Both the position numbers and the translations under genes were made by a program. Below, piece by piece: positions 22,440 to 34,063 of a DNA stretch of 64,000 nucleotides. The stretch spans positions 41,789,566-41,853,565 of the forward strand of contig NC_079510.1 in NCBI RefSeq assembly GCF_030052815.1, written 5' to 3'. A model generated the notes under the pieces. The model had not been told where the DNA came from and searched no databases. It was given only the letters and a program-made list of their open reading frames with translations. Each line of letters starts with the position of its first letter. Positions within the stretch are counted from its first letter, which is position 1. The stretch comes from Hevea brasiliensis (lineage: Eukaryota > Streptophyta > Magnoliopsida > Malpighiales > Euphorbiaceae).

Positions 22440-22616
22440 ATCCTCCCAAGTGGCATCCTCTTCAGGCAAATGCAACCACTTAATAAGGCCTTGTTCTACT
22501 TTCTGATCACCTCTCATAATCACCCATATATGCAACACCTTCTCTGGTAGAACTACAAACTGATCTTCCTACAAAGGAGGCAAGTTTGTAATAGGAACCA
22601 ACCCATCACTCAATTT
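22440..22616 (-). pseudogene. Chromodomain of the integrase C-terminus
   Basis: After a frame change following FHVSLRGN, the sequence reads LPEKVLHIWVIMRGDQKVEQ, then IKWLHLPEEDATWED: the chromodomain fold seen at the end of plant chromovirus integrases, which guides insertion to particular chromatin. Confidence 0.75.
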
Positions 22617-23880
22617 CCTCTCAAGGAAACATGAAAAACAAGATGAATTGCAGAGGTAGGAGGCAACTGCAACTTGTAAGCCACTTTCCTAACTCTAGCT
22701 AACACTTGAAATGGCCCATAGTACTTAGCAGAAAGTTTCAAGTTTTGTCTTATAGCTACTGAGGACTGCTTATAAGGTTGTAGCTTGAGATACACCCAAT
22801 CACCTACTGAAAACTCCCTTTCAGACCTACCCTTATTAGCTTGCTGCTTCATTCGATTCTGAGCTTGCCTCAAATTTTCTTTAAGAATGGAACTGAATTG
22901 CAGCCTGTCATGCAAATACTCACCTACAGCCCCTACTTTCACATCAGCAATTGAACACATAGGCAAAAATAGTGGAGCATAACCATAAAGTGCCTCAAAA
23001 GGAGACATCTTAATGGCACTATGAAAGGAAGAATTATACCACCATTCTGCTAATGGTAACCCAACGGTCCAAGTGGATGGTTTCAAGTAAACCATACACC
23101 TCAAATAGGCTTCAAGACACTAATTAACCCTCTCTGTCTGCCCATCAGACTGTGGATGATAGGCTGAACTCAAAGCTAGCTTAAACCCCATACACTCGAA
23201 TAATTCTTGCCAAAATAAACTAGTAAAACCTTATCTCTGTCAGAAGTAATAATCTGAGGAACTCCATGAAGCTTAAACACAGTATCTACAAAAAGATGAG
23301 CTACTGAAGCTACTAAATATGGATGAGACAGAGAAATAAAATGGCCCACCTTGGTCAATCTGCAAAACACCACTAAAATTGTATCTGTCCCTTTTGATTT
23401 AGGTAGACCTTCAATAAAATCCATTGAAATCTCCTGCCATGCTTGAGAAGGAATTGGAAGAGGTTGTAATAAACCATAAGCACAGGTTTCCCCTTTACAT
23501 TTAGCACACACATCATAGCTCTTCAACCACTACATCACATCTTTAAGCATCCCTGGCCAGAAAAAATACCTCTTTAATCTCATATAAGTAACATTGATTT
23601 CTGAATGGCCTCCCACAGCTGAATTATAGTAACACTGCAATAAGATTTGTCTTAGTGAAGTAGATGCCCCTACATACATTTTATCTTTGTAAAATAGAAC
23701 CCCATTCTTCAATTTATAAACAGAAGAGACATTAGCATCCAAAGATAGCTGCTGAATTAACTCCGTCACCTTTTCATCCCCTGCATAACTATCCACTAAT
23801 TGTTGCAACCAAGTAGGAATTGCCATAGACTGAATAGTGCAAGCATGAGGACTTGTAAGCCTCCTAGATAGTATTTCTGC
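22610..23880 (-). pseudogene. Chromovirus integrase (broken)
   Basis: An HHCC-like zinc domain (VGGHSEINVTYMRLKRYFFW, then CAKCKG) is followed by the catalytic core: MDFIEGLPKSKG, TSDRDKV and [11 protein letters not shown] near 23125-23150 supply the D, D and E positions. The C-terminal part reads [20 protein letters not shown]. Stops at about 23527 and 23119 and frame changes near 23176 disable it. Confidence 0.85.
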
Positions 23881-24780
23881 CACCTTATTATCAACACCCT
23901 TTCTGTACAAAATCTTATAATCCAACCCTAGCAATTTTGAAATACTTCTTTGATGAAGATTGGTGTGCAACCTCTGTTCTAACAAATATTTAATACTCTC
24001 ATTATCAATTTTAATAAAGAATTGACCTTGCTCCAAATAATGTCTCCACTTCCCCATAGCAAAAGTAATTGCAAGTAGTTCTTTTTCATAAACAGATAGA
24101 GCCTAAGTTCCAAGACCAAAGGCCTTAGAAATGTATGCAATAGGATGCCCCTGTTACTGTAATACAGTCCCCATACCCTAACTACTAACATCTGTCTTCA
24201 CAATAAATGGTGTAGAGAAATCAGGAGGGCCAATATTGGGGCTTCAGCCATCAATTTCTGTAACTTCTCAAATGTCTGTTGTGCTAACCCATTCCACTGG
24301 AAGGAATCTTTCTTCAAAAGATCAGTTAGTGGCTTAAAAATGACCCCATAGTTTCTAATAAACTTCCTATAATAGCCTGTAAGACCTAAGAAACTTTTAA
24401 GGTCTTTAACTGAAGTAGGGATAGGCCAAGTAACCATGGCAGCCACTTTTTTTGGATCTGTAGCAACTCCCTACCCAGAAATGATGTGGCCAAAATACTC
24501 AATCTCAGTCTGACCAAAAAAACATTTGGATTGCTTTGCAAAAAGCTGCTGGGCTTGCAACACTTCAAAAACTTATTCCAAATGCTTGAAATGACCATCC
24601 ATGTCTTTACTATAAATCAAAATATCATAAAAAAAAGACCAAGACAAACTTCCTTAGGAAAGGCTGAAAAATGTAATTCAACAAGGCCTGAAAAGTGGCA
24701 GGGGCATTAGTGAGCCCAAAAGGCATTACTATAAATTCAAAGTGGCCATGATGTGTCTTAAAGGCAGTTTTAGGAATATA
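23880..24780 (-). pseudogene. Chromovirus RT C-terminus and RNase H (broken)
   Basis: The catalytic segment near 24590-24650 reads ...FF-DILIYSKDMDGH but one Asp of the DD pair is lost within a run of eight T with a frame change. Then comes [18 protein letters not shown] (24430-24370) and RNase H pieces (IKIDNESIKYLLEQRLHTN, LGLDYKILYRKGVDNKVAEI). Confidence 0.8.
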
Positions 24781-25480
24781 TTCAACTTTCATTCTGATTT
24801 GATGATACCCAGCCCCTTAGATCTATCTTAGAAAAGATAACAGCTCCATTTAATTCATCTAACAAGTCATCAATGATAGGAATAGGAAACTTATCTTTTA
24901 CTGTTAGGCCATTTAACCTTCTATAATCAATACAAAACCTCCATGTCTCATCTCTCTTCTTTACCAAGAGAACAGGTGAAGAGTAAGGGCTGGTACTTGG
25001 TTGAATTACAGAAGAAGAAAGCATATTAGCTACAAGCTTCTCAATCTCTGCTTTCTGATAATGAGGGTATCTGTAGGGTCTGATATTAACAGGTTGAGCA
25101 TTATTTTGCAATGGGATGGCATGATTGTGACTTCTAAAAGGTGGCAACCCCTGGGGCTCTTCAAAAATATCATGATACATCTATACAGCTCTTGTATTCT
25201 GTCATCCACAACAGTATTTGAAGTAGTAGACAATAAAGAATGCTCAGTATCCATGATAAAAAATAAGGGAGATTGAAAATGCTTCCCTTTTCTATTGAAT
25301 ATATCTTCAGAACACCACAAACTTGACTGCAACTTTACCTCACCTATTTCCTGCAAAACCACTGCTTTTCCTCCTGAAGTACTAGTAATTGATGAAGCCT
25401 CAAAATAAAATAAAACTGGATTATGAGTTCTTAACCAATCAACTCCTAAAATCATATCAAAGCCTACAACTCCAAATTTT
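24780..25480 (-). pseudogene. Chromovirus protease end and N-terminal reverse transcriptase (broken)
   Basis: DMILGVDWLRTHNPVL (about 25455) marks the protease C-terminus. RT finger/palm motifs follow: [38 protein letters not shown] and [18 protein letters not shown]. The frame breaks after FSKIDLRG. Confidence 0.82.
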
Positions 25481-25559
25481 CAGATTAGAAGTAAATTCAT
25501 AACCCTGCACTTTCCATCTGAACTGTTGACATTTCAAATCACAAATTGCATTTAATGAT

Positions 25560-26775
25560 TTCTTCTTACATTAATGCCCTGAAAAATACTTGTCCCCACA
25601 ACTGTAACATGGTTTAGGTTGATTCTTAATAGGGTTTGAAGAAGAATTTGTTGGTTTATATACTGAAAATGAAGTAGAAACAGGTGGTGGATTGGGTTAG
25701 TTGGTACTGGATTGAGTTTTAATTGTTACAGGATTGGATTTGTCAAAATTTAGTGGTCTTGGGGGTTTTGATAGGTCTGATATGGCTTGGCATACTGATT
25801 TGGGTAATTGGTCTGATATGGAGCTGAAGTGACAGTAGATTGGCTTCTAAAAGGTTCGGAAAAAATTACTAGTATTCTTAGGCTTTTTATTGACTTTCAA
25901 CCCTTGTTCTTGAAGCCTAGCTACTTTTATAGCCTGAGATAAGGAAACAGGCTTCATCATTCTAACAACCAACCTAATTTCATCCTTTAAACCCCTATAA
26001 AAGCAAACAAAATAGGATTCACCTAATTCAGGCATTAATCTCTCCATTCTTAGTCTCAAATCCTCAAATTCATTATGATATTCCTCTAAAGATCCCTCCT
26101 GCCTCAATTTCATAAAACCCTCTACTAAATCCTCTAACCCTTCATCTCCAAATCTATTGCAAATTCCCTTCTCAAATTCTTCCCAAGAATGCACTCTACC
26201 CTTATTCCAATTATGGAACCATGCATCAGGCCTATCCATAAGAAATAAACTCGCAATAGGGACCTTTTGATCAATTGGAACCCTATAGATCTCAAAATGT
26301 TTCTCACACATCCTCAACCAAACCTTAGGTTCTTTCCCATCAAAAGTAACCAACTCTATCTTAGGCAAAATTTGTGATAATCCTTTATAAAAGAAAAGTT
26401 TCCAAAGTTAATAAAACTACCTCCATTCTGTAGATTCTGGATCCCCACAGGGTTAGGAAGTAATCCTTTGCCATTTTCCAAAACTGACTGAGATCTAATA
26501 TTTTCAGATCTGATTCCCCCCTCAAGAGAACCACTAGGCCTCTTATTCCTTTCAGCAATCATATAGGCTCACAACTCTTCCAAGATAATACTCTGGCTAT
26601 CAGTTTTCTTCATCATATCTTCCTTGAATTCCTTTAGATCTCCAGCAATTATTGAAGCCACCTCCTGCAAATTCCGAGAAACATCTTGCAGGTTCCTCAC
26701 TTGTTCCTCCAGCTCCGCAATCTTTACCATCTCTGGACTTACTAAAACTGATCTAGTCATAATTTCGACTTCCAA
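25560..26775 (-). pseudogene. Chromovirus gag (broken)
   Basis: Reading pieces 26775-26569, 26562-26356 and 26368-25847 give an N-terminal coiled-coil region and the retrotransposon gag core (KVWLRMCEKHFEIYRV, EEYHNEFEDLRLRM, FYRGLKDEIR). A zinc knuckle CYSCGDKYFSGH-C near 25570-25605 has a stop at the residue before its last Cys. Packages element RNA when intact. Confidence 0.8.
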
Positions 26776-26801
26776 AGATCAATTTCTCACTGTCCCGAGA
26801 C

Positions 26802-26822
26802 TCAATAGTTATGATACCAAAT
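26802..26822 (-). promoter_or_regulatory. Primer-binding site of chromovirus
   Basis: TTTGGTATCATAAC directly follows the 5' LTR on the minus strand. TGGTATCA is complementary to the 3' end of initiator methionine tRNA, the usual primer for many plant LTR elements. Confidence 0.65.
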
Positions 26823-27118
26823 GTTAGGGTTGTGAAACCCTAACAGAGAATTCAGAAGAAATAGAGAGAGATTAGAAGAAAGAGAGAAAGAAGTTGAAGA
26901 ATAGATTAAGAGAATAGAGACATATTATTCGCAAATGATTCTTGAATGAAAAAACAAGATCTACCTACTGAGATATATATCTCTTGAGTGGCAGTTATTT
27001 CTCTAAGGGTTGGCTACAATTATCATCTCTTTAACAGAATCCAGCTACAACTTCCTAACTCACTTTCCCACCAATATTTTCCTTCCTATTCCTATACTTC
27101 CTCCTATAGTATGTAACA
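26823..27118 (-). repeat. 5' LTR of the chromovirus (296 bp)
   Basis: On the minus strand begins TGTTACATACTATAGG and ends GGGTTTCACAACCCTAACA, with the normal TG...CA ends. It matches the split left copy closely, apart from a duplication in the left copy. Confidence 0.85.
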
Positions 27119-27492
27119 ATTACTTGCATGCAACTACAAAACTAGAATCATCTAAAATTTGAAGCATAATAAGTTACTAAAAGAAAAGGTGTCATAACTT
27201 GACCATAATAATCAGGGAGATCCAATTTTTCTTACAGCAATTTACTTCTGTAAGCAGTGGCAGCCATAAGAATTAAATGCTGAACACACTTATAATGCAT
27301 CATAACAGCATATTCATTTCTTAGTTCCCAAATCCCAATGGCAAAATGTGTTAGAACTATATCTTATGAATGATGCAGAAATATGCAGACTCCATTTAAA
27401 GGAGAATAGGAAGTTTAAGTACAAACCAAAAAACTAATAATTTTTTTTCATTAGAAAAATAACTCAATAGCATAAATCAAGGAAATGTTTAC
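27119..27492. other. SOS1-like intron remnant, right of the nested retrotransposons
   Basis: AT-rich intron sequence between the chromovirus 5' LTR and the exon at 27493-27795. No feature recognised. Confidence 0.5.
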
Positions 27493-27795
27493 CTATAAAG
27501 TCATGCAGTCGCTGTCAAGCAATTCTGTGGGCACGTAGAAATGCAGCACAAATGTAGCAAGCAGATTCCAATCTCCCTACAATAAAATAAGTAACCAGTT
27601 TCTGTGGGCAAATGCTTGCTTGAAGCAACCTGTAATAACTCGGGAAATGAACATTAGCTTTTAAGCCCTTCCAATCACATAGAGGCCTAATAGAAGCTAA
27701 GTCAATTGCTTCATCTACAGATTGCATCAACATATTTGCAGTCATTTGTGTTATCCTTCCTTCATCGAGCATTGCCCAATAAGCAGATTGGACAC
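27493..27795 (-). pseudogene. SOS1: SOS1-like exon: MLDEGRITQMTANMLMQSVD
   Basis: Acceptor CTAG; reads AYWAMLDEGR, MLMQSVDEAI and LVTYFIVGRLESACYICAA. TGA then stands where the family has Arg (AHRIA*QRLHDF), close to the donor ATAG|GTAAAC. The next exon is almost 19 kb away because of the nested retrotransposons. Confidence 0.88.
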
Positions 27796-28069
27796 CTAGT
27801 AAAAGATAAGATCTCCCAATCAGCAAATTGGTCTTTTACCGGAAGAGGAAGTTTTAAGTCCTAAAAAGCAAAGCACTTGAAAAGTGGAGCAGTGCTGCCT
27901 TAAATATTAGAGATATTTTAGCTGCTAGTGTCAGGTTGAAGAAACACTTGATGCAATGGAAGTTCTAAGCTGTTAGTGAAACATCAAGGTCCAAACAGAT
28001 ATCTGCCCAATAAAGAAAACAAGAGTTCTGTACGGCAACAATGGTGGTGAATGGTGATACAGGACCATT

Positions 28070-28270
28070 TGTTAGAGATTTTAGGTCTATGTATTTTAGA
28101 AAGAAATTTAGGAAATAGTATATTTGGGTATTCTAATTGTTTAGGTTATTTTTGACATTCAACTTCGCTATTAGTGTTAGGTTGTTTTATTACTCTATAT
28201 AAGTATTATTGAGAGCTTTTCAACGTTAGTGTTGTATTTTGAAGATTGAGAATTAAATAAAATTAGAGAG
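28070..28270 (+). repeat. LTR-like fragment (solo LTR or TRIM)
   Basis: Begins TGTTAGAGATTTTAGG, has CTATATAAGTATT and then AATTAAATAAAATT, in the order of an LTR promoter and poly(A) signal. No partner or target duplication found, so the call rests on composition alone. Confidence 0.35.
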
Positions 28271-28530
28271 CATCATTTTCTTTTCTTTTCCAACTTTTTT
28301 TGCGTTTTTATACCGTATGCTGGTGTTTGTGGGGGCAGCAGTGGTGACGGTGGTGGCAGCAATGCAGGTGAGGTGCGGATGGTGGAGGCACTATAGGAGG
28401 GAAATAGAAATACCCGAGAAAAACTTAGATTAATAATTAAAATGAGTACCCATATCCTCGTATAATGGGTAGCTAAATGGATGAGAGTCAAATTTGCCGT
28501 CTCTAGACGATATGTAGATGTTGCAGGTCC

Positions 28531-28969
28531 TGTTAAGGATCCAAGGAATATGGGCCAAGATCCAAAGCCTTTTGAGGGTCTATTATAGGAGAAATGGGAA
28601 GAAGAAAGAAGATTTGAGAATGGAACAGCTGGAAGGGAATATTTTGGAGGTTATACAGTTAGAGGAATTTGCAGAAGAAGGGCCACATGCTTCTTAAGGG
28701 AAGAATCCAGCTTATAAATAATGAATACTTCAGCAGAAAAGGGCATTGGGAATTTCTTTGTCAATCAGCTATTTCTGGGGATAGTTTGAGCTAGTTCAGG
28801 AGTATTCCCCTGGATATCTTTTCTGTCCTCTTTATTTTCTTTTGTTTGTTATTTGGAGAGTATTTAAAAGTCATTGAGAGAGTGTTGTGTAAAGACTACT
28901 GCCATTTAATACAAGCTCAGTATTCTTGTCAGTATTAATTTTCTTAATTGACTGTTCCTAACTCTATCA
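28531..28969 (+). repeat. LTR-like fragment interrupted by the Mutator-like element
   Basis: Begins TGTTAAGGATCCAAGG, contains GTATTTAAAAG and ends around CTGTTCCTAACTC, adjacent to the 11-bp target duplication at 28970. Probably a solo LTR. Its far end may lie at 30486 onward. Confidence 0.4.
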
Positions 28970-28980
28970 GTAGACAGCAT

Positions 28981-30004
28981 AGTTATCAAAGGCTCAAAGC
29001 ACGCAAGGCTCCAAGGCGCCAAGGTGTCTTGGAGCCTAGGCACAAGGCGCAAGGCGCAGGCTCGCCCGAGAGAGCCAAGGCGCAAAATAAAAAATATATT
29101 TTAAAAATAAAAAAAATCATAATTATGCTATCACACCTCAAGTAACATAAAATTATATAATAATAACTAACAAATATGCAAGTAATAATTAGTTTATAAT
29201 CCAAAATAGATAAAAATAAACTATTAAAAGTTAAAAACACTAATAAACTACTAAAAATTAAAGTTTAATAAACTAGTAAACTATTAAATGTTCAATCCAC
29301 AACAATAGAAATATCAAAATCCTCTTCATCTTCTTCATCATCTTCATTAACCTCCTCATACTCATCTTCCAAATCAACATACCAATTTATAGTACCATAA
29401 TCCAATTATAATAATAGAAATTAATAATTTATCATAACACAAACTCAATTACAATATTTCTAATAATTTCTAAGAAGACCTAATAACAATTAGCAATAAG
29501 AAAATAAAGTAATAAAACATTTTTAATCCAATAATAAAACTAAAAGCTAATAAGAGTAATTGAATTAGCATAATAGCATCTCAAGTGGTCAAGTCTCAAT
29601 ATATTTTCACATATTCACAATAAACAATATGTCAAAATCACAAATTTATACTAAAAAGAAAAGAAAAAGAAAAACATTGCAGGGTAAGGACTAAGGAGAG
29701 AGCATGAAAAGAAAAAAATGAAAAATTGCAGCTGCTGTAACAGTGTAGAAACAGAACAGAGAGAGCATGCATTGGCAGCAAAAAAAAAAAAAAAGATGCA
29801 GAAGAAGAAAGTGTAGTGCAAAAACAGTGCAGGAACAGTGCAGGAGAGAGAGAGAGAGAGAGAGAGAGCATGACAGCAAAAAAAAATGCAGAAAAAGAAA
29901 GTGCAGTACAGAAACAGTGCAGGAACACTGCAGGAGAGAGAGAGAGAGAGAGCATGGCAGTCCAAAAAAAAAGAGAAGCAGAAAAAGAATACCCAGCACA
30001 AGAA

Positions 30005-30053
<49 letters not shown>

Positions 30054-30474
30054 ATGGCATTGGCAGCAAAAAAAAAAAAAGGAAACAGTGAAACAGAAAG
30101 AAAAAAATGCAACACAGGGAAAAAGAGCAGAGGAGAGCGAGAGGAGAAGAATAAGAAGCAGAAGCAGAAGAATAAGAAAATAATAAGAAAATAATAAGAA
30201 AAAATACATACCAGGTTTTTTTGATCTCTCCCTTCACTCTTCTTCTTCTTCTTCTTCTTTTCCTCTTCTTTTTTTTCCTTTTTGCTGGCTGCTGGCTGCT
30301 GGACAAACTTTAAAAAAAAAAAAAAAAAACCCTAGCAGCCTAGCTTTATATCCTGCGCCTTACCTCATTGGGGCGCGCCTCAAATGCGCCTCGTGCCTCA
30401 GTGCGCCTCGGTGAGGTGGTGCGCCTTGGCTGTCCCAAGGGGGGCGCGCCTCGGGCTCTCCTTTGATAACAGTG
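28981..30474. mobile_element. Non-autonomous Mutator-like element with 11-bp target duplication
   Basis: Ends are inverted: left GTTATCAAAGGCTC, right GCTCTCCTTTGATAAC. Both subterminal regions are rich in AAGGCGC/GCGCCTT repeats. GTAGACAGCAT occurs on both sides (28970-28980 and 30475-30485), an 11-bp duplication in the range of Mutator-like elements. The interior has no transposase: AT-rich DNA, several (GA)n runs and A-tracts. Confidence 0.72.
29845..30050. repeat. (GA)n microsatellite tracts
   Basis: Three (GA) tracts of 10 or more units (about 29845-29868, 29935-29952, 30008-30048) alternate with AAAAAA-GCAG blocks; the unit GCAGGAACAGTGCAGGAGAG is itself partly repeated. Confidence 0.85.
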
Positions 30475-30619
30475 GTAGACAGCATGCAAAAGTTTCAATC
30501 TCATTGAATACTTCTTAATCTTCATTGAAGATGTTCCTGATCACATTTTAAAACTGTTTTATGATTTTCTCATTCTCAATATTATCAAACCTGTCTCTTA
30601 CAATGACATGCACACCAAT

Positions 30620-33296
30620 TGTAGACCCTTATTTTGTGATGAGTATATGCATTGAGGCAGTGGAAAACCCGATGATGAAAAATTATATGACTGTAAGATA
30701 TAATTGAAGGCATGGAACTGAATTATTAATTCCGTGGCATAATCTTGAAAAAAAAATAATAATAATAATAATATGCTTTTTGGGAAATTAATTTAATTTA
30801 AATACAATTTTATTTTGTTTAAATTTAATATAGGTAGTTCTTAAATGGACCTAATTGAGTTTAATTGGGCGCCATGGGCCTGAGAAAGCCTAGTTAGGAA
30901 TTTTAAATAAGACCTATTTAATTTATTTTTTGAAAATTAAAATAATAAAATATCTTTTTCTCTATCCCTATCTTCCTATTGGTTGGAACACCTCACCCAT
31001 ATCCCAGTCGCACCCAAATTCCTAGAGTCCAGTTGTTTAAGTTATCTGAACCTTATCACACTAGGACTTCAAACCCTACCACACCTCTTCCTCACTCCCT
31101 ATTGATGCCTTCCCCTTTCCTTCTCTTCCCATTGGTTGAAACACCTCATCCATATTTCAGTCTCACCCAAATTCTGCAATCCTAGTTGTTGAAGTTATCT
31201 AAACTTTATCACGCGAGGACTCCAAACCCTATCACACCTCTCTCCCAAAACACTATAAATACCCCACTGATAAAAAAAAAGGGGAAAAAAAAAGAAAAAT
31301 GGAGGAGAAAAAAAAAGAGGAAGGAGGAGAAGACAAAAAAAAAATTTTAAGAGAGAAATAGCTAAAATTCTTTTAGTTCTTCTTTCTTTCTAGCGATATT
31401 TCTTAAAGGTTAGTTCTTTTATTTTCTTTTCAAGATCTATGCCATGTAATGTTTAATTCTATATTCCTTATTTTTAATTTATTTTATATATTCATATAAA
31501 TCATGTAATCATATTTAATTTGAGGGGATACACAACTCTGCACATATTCAGTTTTCTATCTCTCATATTTTTATTATTTTTCGTTATTTTCTGAATCTGT
31601 AAAAAATTTGTAAAAATTATATTCGTATTCTACACGAAATTCTATTAATTTTAGGCTCAAGAATCACTAAAAAAGCTTTAATATTTTGTAAGTTATGACT
31701 GTTTGAAATTAGGGTTCCTGTAAAATCCGATTTACAGGATACCCGATTTGTGGAGCCCATATCTCCCTTGTTTCTTAATATTTTTGTGTAAATCTAGTGT
31801 CTAAAATTAATTTCAGAATCTTATGAATTTTTCCCAATTGGTTTTGCATTCATATCTGTTGTGGTTTATGAGTTATAAATTTTACAAAAAAGTAGTACAA
31901 TTCTGTCACTTAGAAAAGTTACGATTTATGTAGACCATTCGGCTAGGGTTTTGTTTGATTTATAAATTTTATGATCTTGTATGATATGTAGGCTGTCTTC
32001 TGTAATTTTTTTATGATTTTTAGGCATGTCTAACTATTTTAAAAAAATCGAATTTCTTGCTACCGTTAATCTGCAAAAATTTAAAAATTGTATATTTATG
32101 CATGTTCTTGTATTTTCTTGGGTTGCAATTGATATTTTATCTATTTTTCTGTGGTTTTTTTAATTCAAGAAGTATTATGAAGTGTTTGGATCATGTTAGA
32201 AGACTCGGACCCTTAGGTAGTTGTAACTAATTAGGAATCTTAAGCCTTTAGGAGACTAGAGTTAGAATCCAATGTAAATTGTTATTAATATTTTCTTATT
32301 TTCTTTATTTCTTTATTTTTTATTACAAACAAAATTGATAAGTAGCCCTAAGGTAAGTACCAAAAAGGGCATTTACGTGGAGCTTACATGGAGTTAAACG
32401 GGAGTAAGCCAGAGATATCATTGTCATACTAGAAGAGAATACATTTTTTTAAGAGTAGCTTGCCCCAATGGCAACTGCAATTACTAACAAGTAAGTAATC
32501 TTAAATTCACAGAATAACCATTCGCATGAAATTGTAGTAATAATAGAATTTTTATTTGGTAAATTAAAATTAACTTTGTTTTTAATTTAACTGACTTTTG
32601 CATGTAATTAATTTAAATAAATACTTTGTAAATTAAAATTAATATTGTTTGTAAATTAAACTAACATTGGCATGTAAAATAAATTTAATTTAATACTTGA
32701 TAATTGTAAAATAAATTTGCATGATAGAAATCTTTATTAGGTTGTGATTTTTTGGGCCTTAAGTGACATTAGAATAAATTACACATGTACATAATTAACT
32801 TAGTTCAATTATCCTTAGGATAACTTGGTGAAAATTAATTAATTAGGTTAAATAAAAACGTAGGGTTATTTGAAATTGAATTTATTTGTAAATTAAATTC
32901 TCAATAATAAATTAATCTTAGTCATCTGGTAAATATCATTTAAATAATTAGCAATCTCATAGATAGGAATTACTTGTGCATAAAAATTGTGTGTAAACAA
33001 CAATCTTTTTGTAAAGTACTTGCATGTGTAGGATTAGAATTGCATTTTTTATGATAAAGTTTAATAAAGGAATAATAAACAAGACTTCTAAAAACATTAG
33101 TAGAGGACTGGCACTCGAATCAACGAGGTTAAACCAGGCGTCAGGGGTGCCTAACACATTCCTCTTACGTACTCACTATCCCGAACCTAGACATTGGGCT
33201 ATGGTAATGACAGTTGTGGAAACTCTGCAAGGAGTAAGTTGCCATCCATGACCCTCGGAAGAAACACTGAATATATCCCGGTTATTACCCGGGTGG
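30620..33296 (+). repeat. Tat/Ogre-like LTR (about 2.7 kb) with primer site
   Basis: Starts TGTAGACCCTTATTTTG and has a TATA-like ACTATAAATACC near 31248. It ends shortly before GGGTGGCGACTCC (33289-33301), which resembles the Arg-tRNA-type primer site TGGCGACTC of Tat/Ogre elements. Only about 300 bp of likely internal sequence follows, with no gag or pol, so it is a truncated element in a SOS1-like intron. Confidence 0.55.
30975..31240 (+). repeat. Imperfect tandem duplication inside the Tat/Ogre-like LTR
   Basis: The block CTATTGGTTGGAACACCTCA...TATCACACTAGGACTTCAAA is repeated about 155 bp later (CCATTGGTTGAAACACCTCA...TATCACGCGAGGACTCCAAA), just upstream of the TATA-like motif, as U3 enhancer repeats often are. 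Confidence 0.75.
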
Positions 33297-33640
33297 CGAC
33301 TCCTGTCTTTCTATGCCTTCGTGGCATAAATCCTTAGTACCGTGGTAGTGTTATGGGAAGACGGTACTTACCAGTGGTTTGATTCTATTAGGATTGTATG
33401 AAGTGCATGTCTAGGAAATACTGTCTAAGGAGGTGGTACTTAAGTGAGACCATTGTGACTCCACTATCTTTCCTGGGCATTACCTGGTGCATTTTATATA
33501 ATTCTAATGGATGATATTTTGCCTCACGCCTCGCCCCCCTACACCAGTTAAGAGCTAAAAGAAAGTAAATGCGACCACATAAAAAGTATGTATATATTTC
33601 AAAAGGTTCTATTGGGTGAAATCGGGGCACATGCGCAGAT
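33297..33640 (+). other. Presumed internal remnant of Tat/Ogre-like element
   Basis: Non-coding leader-like sequence after the primer site, ending near GGTGAAATCGGGGCACATGC, before normal intron sequence resumes toward the exon at 33835. Confidence 0.4.
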
Positions 33641-33800
33641 CTAAAAAAGCCAACTCAATTTTCATTATATTAAGGAATGAGAGGACCTTAAACCTTGAAC
33701 ATGTTTATACACAAATACAAATTATTTGTCTCAACCTTAAAGTCATTGATCTTGCCAAGATCCCAACCATGGAAGTAGGACAAACGTAAACAAAAAAGAA

Positions 33801-33801
33801 G

Positions 33802-33829
<28 letters not shown>
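33801..33829. repeat. (GA)n microsatellite at a splice donor
   Basis: About 14 GA units directly next to ATAC, the complement of the GTATGT donor of the SOS1-like exon 33835-34063. Confidence 0.9.
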
Positions 33830-33833
<4 letters not shown>

Positions 33834-33834
33834 C

Positions 33835-34063
33835 CATTTAGAAGGCGTACACGAATATCCTTCAAATTTGTTGGGTCCATATTATTATCGGGTTCAGTTG
33901 CGTTTCGAGGGCCAGTACATCCCTTCAAATTATTTAAGCTTGCAATATATCTTTTACTAGTTGGCCAGTCAGCAGATCCAAGTTCCTCATCGTCTCCAAG
34001 ATCACCAAAGGCAGCCAGTGCTTCGTTCAACATTTCATACTTCGTGCAATCCACTTTACGTCT
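33835..34063 (-). pseudogene. SOS1: SOS1-like exon: TKYEMLNEALAAFGDLGDDE
   Basis: Acceptor CTACAG; start of the cytosolic tail, RRKVDCTKYEML onward, ending DIRVRLLNG. Donor G|GTATGT runs straight into a GA/CT microsatellite (33801-33829). Intact reading. Confidence 0.87.

Larger units (their letters stand above)
10093..27118 (-). mobile_element. Ty3/gypsy chromovirus, degenerate, with an Athila element nested in its 3' LTR
   Basis: LTR-bounded element on the minus strand: 5' LTR 26823-27118, Met-tRNA-type primer site next to it, gag, protease, RT, RNase H, integrase and a chromodomain, a purine tract, then a 3' LTR split by the Athila-like insertion. The integrase-last order and chromodomain put it among plant chromoviruses. 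Every domain is interrupted by stops or frameshifts. The flanks (GTGAG left, ATTAC right) give no target duplication. It lies in an intron of the SOS1-like pseudogene. Confidence 0.88.

Noticed and set aside
26802..26822. tRNA-like match near the chromovirus LTR
   Set aside because: It is only a primer-binding site, complementary to a few bases of a tRNA end, not a tRNA gene. I found no convincing tRNA or rRNA gene in the window.
29638..30306. Long open reading frames on both strands (up to 222 codons), Ser/Leu/Phe-rich or Arg/Glu-rich
   Set aside because: They are translations of (GA)n and A-tracts inside the Mutator-like element; open in several frames at once with no domain.
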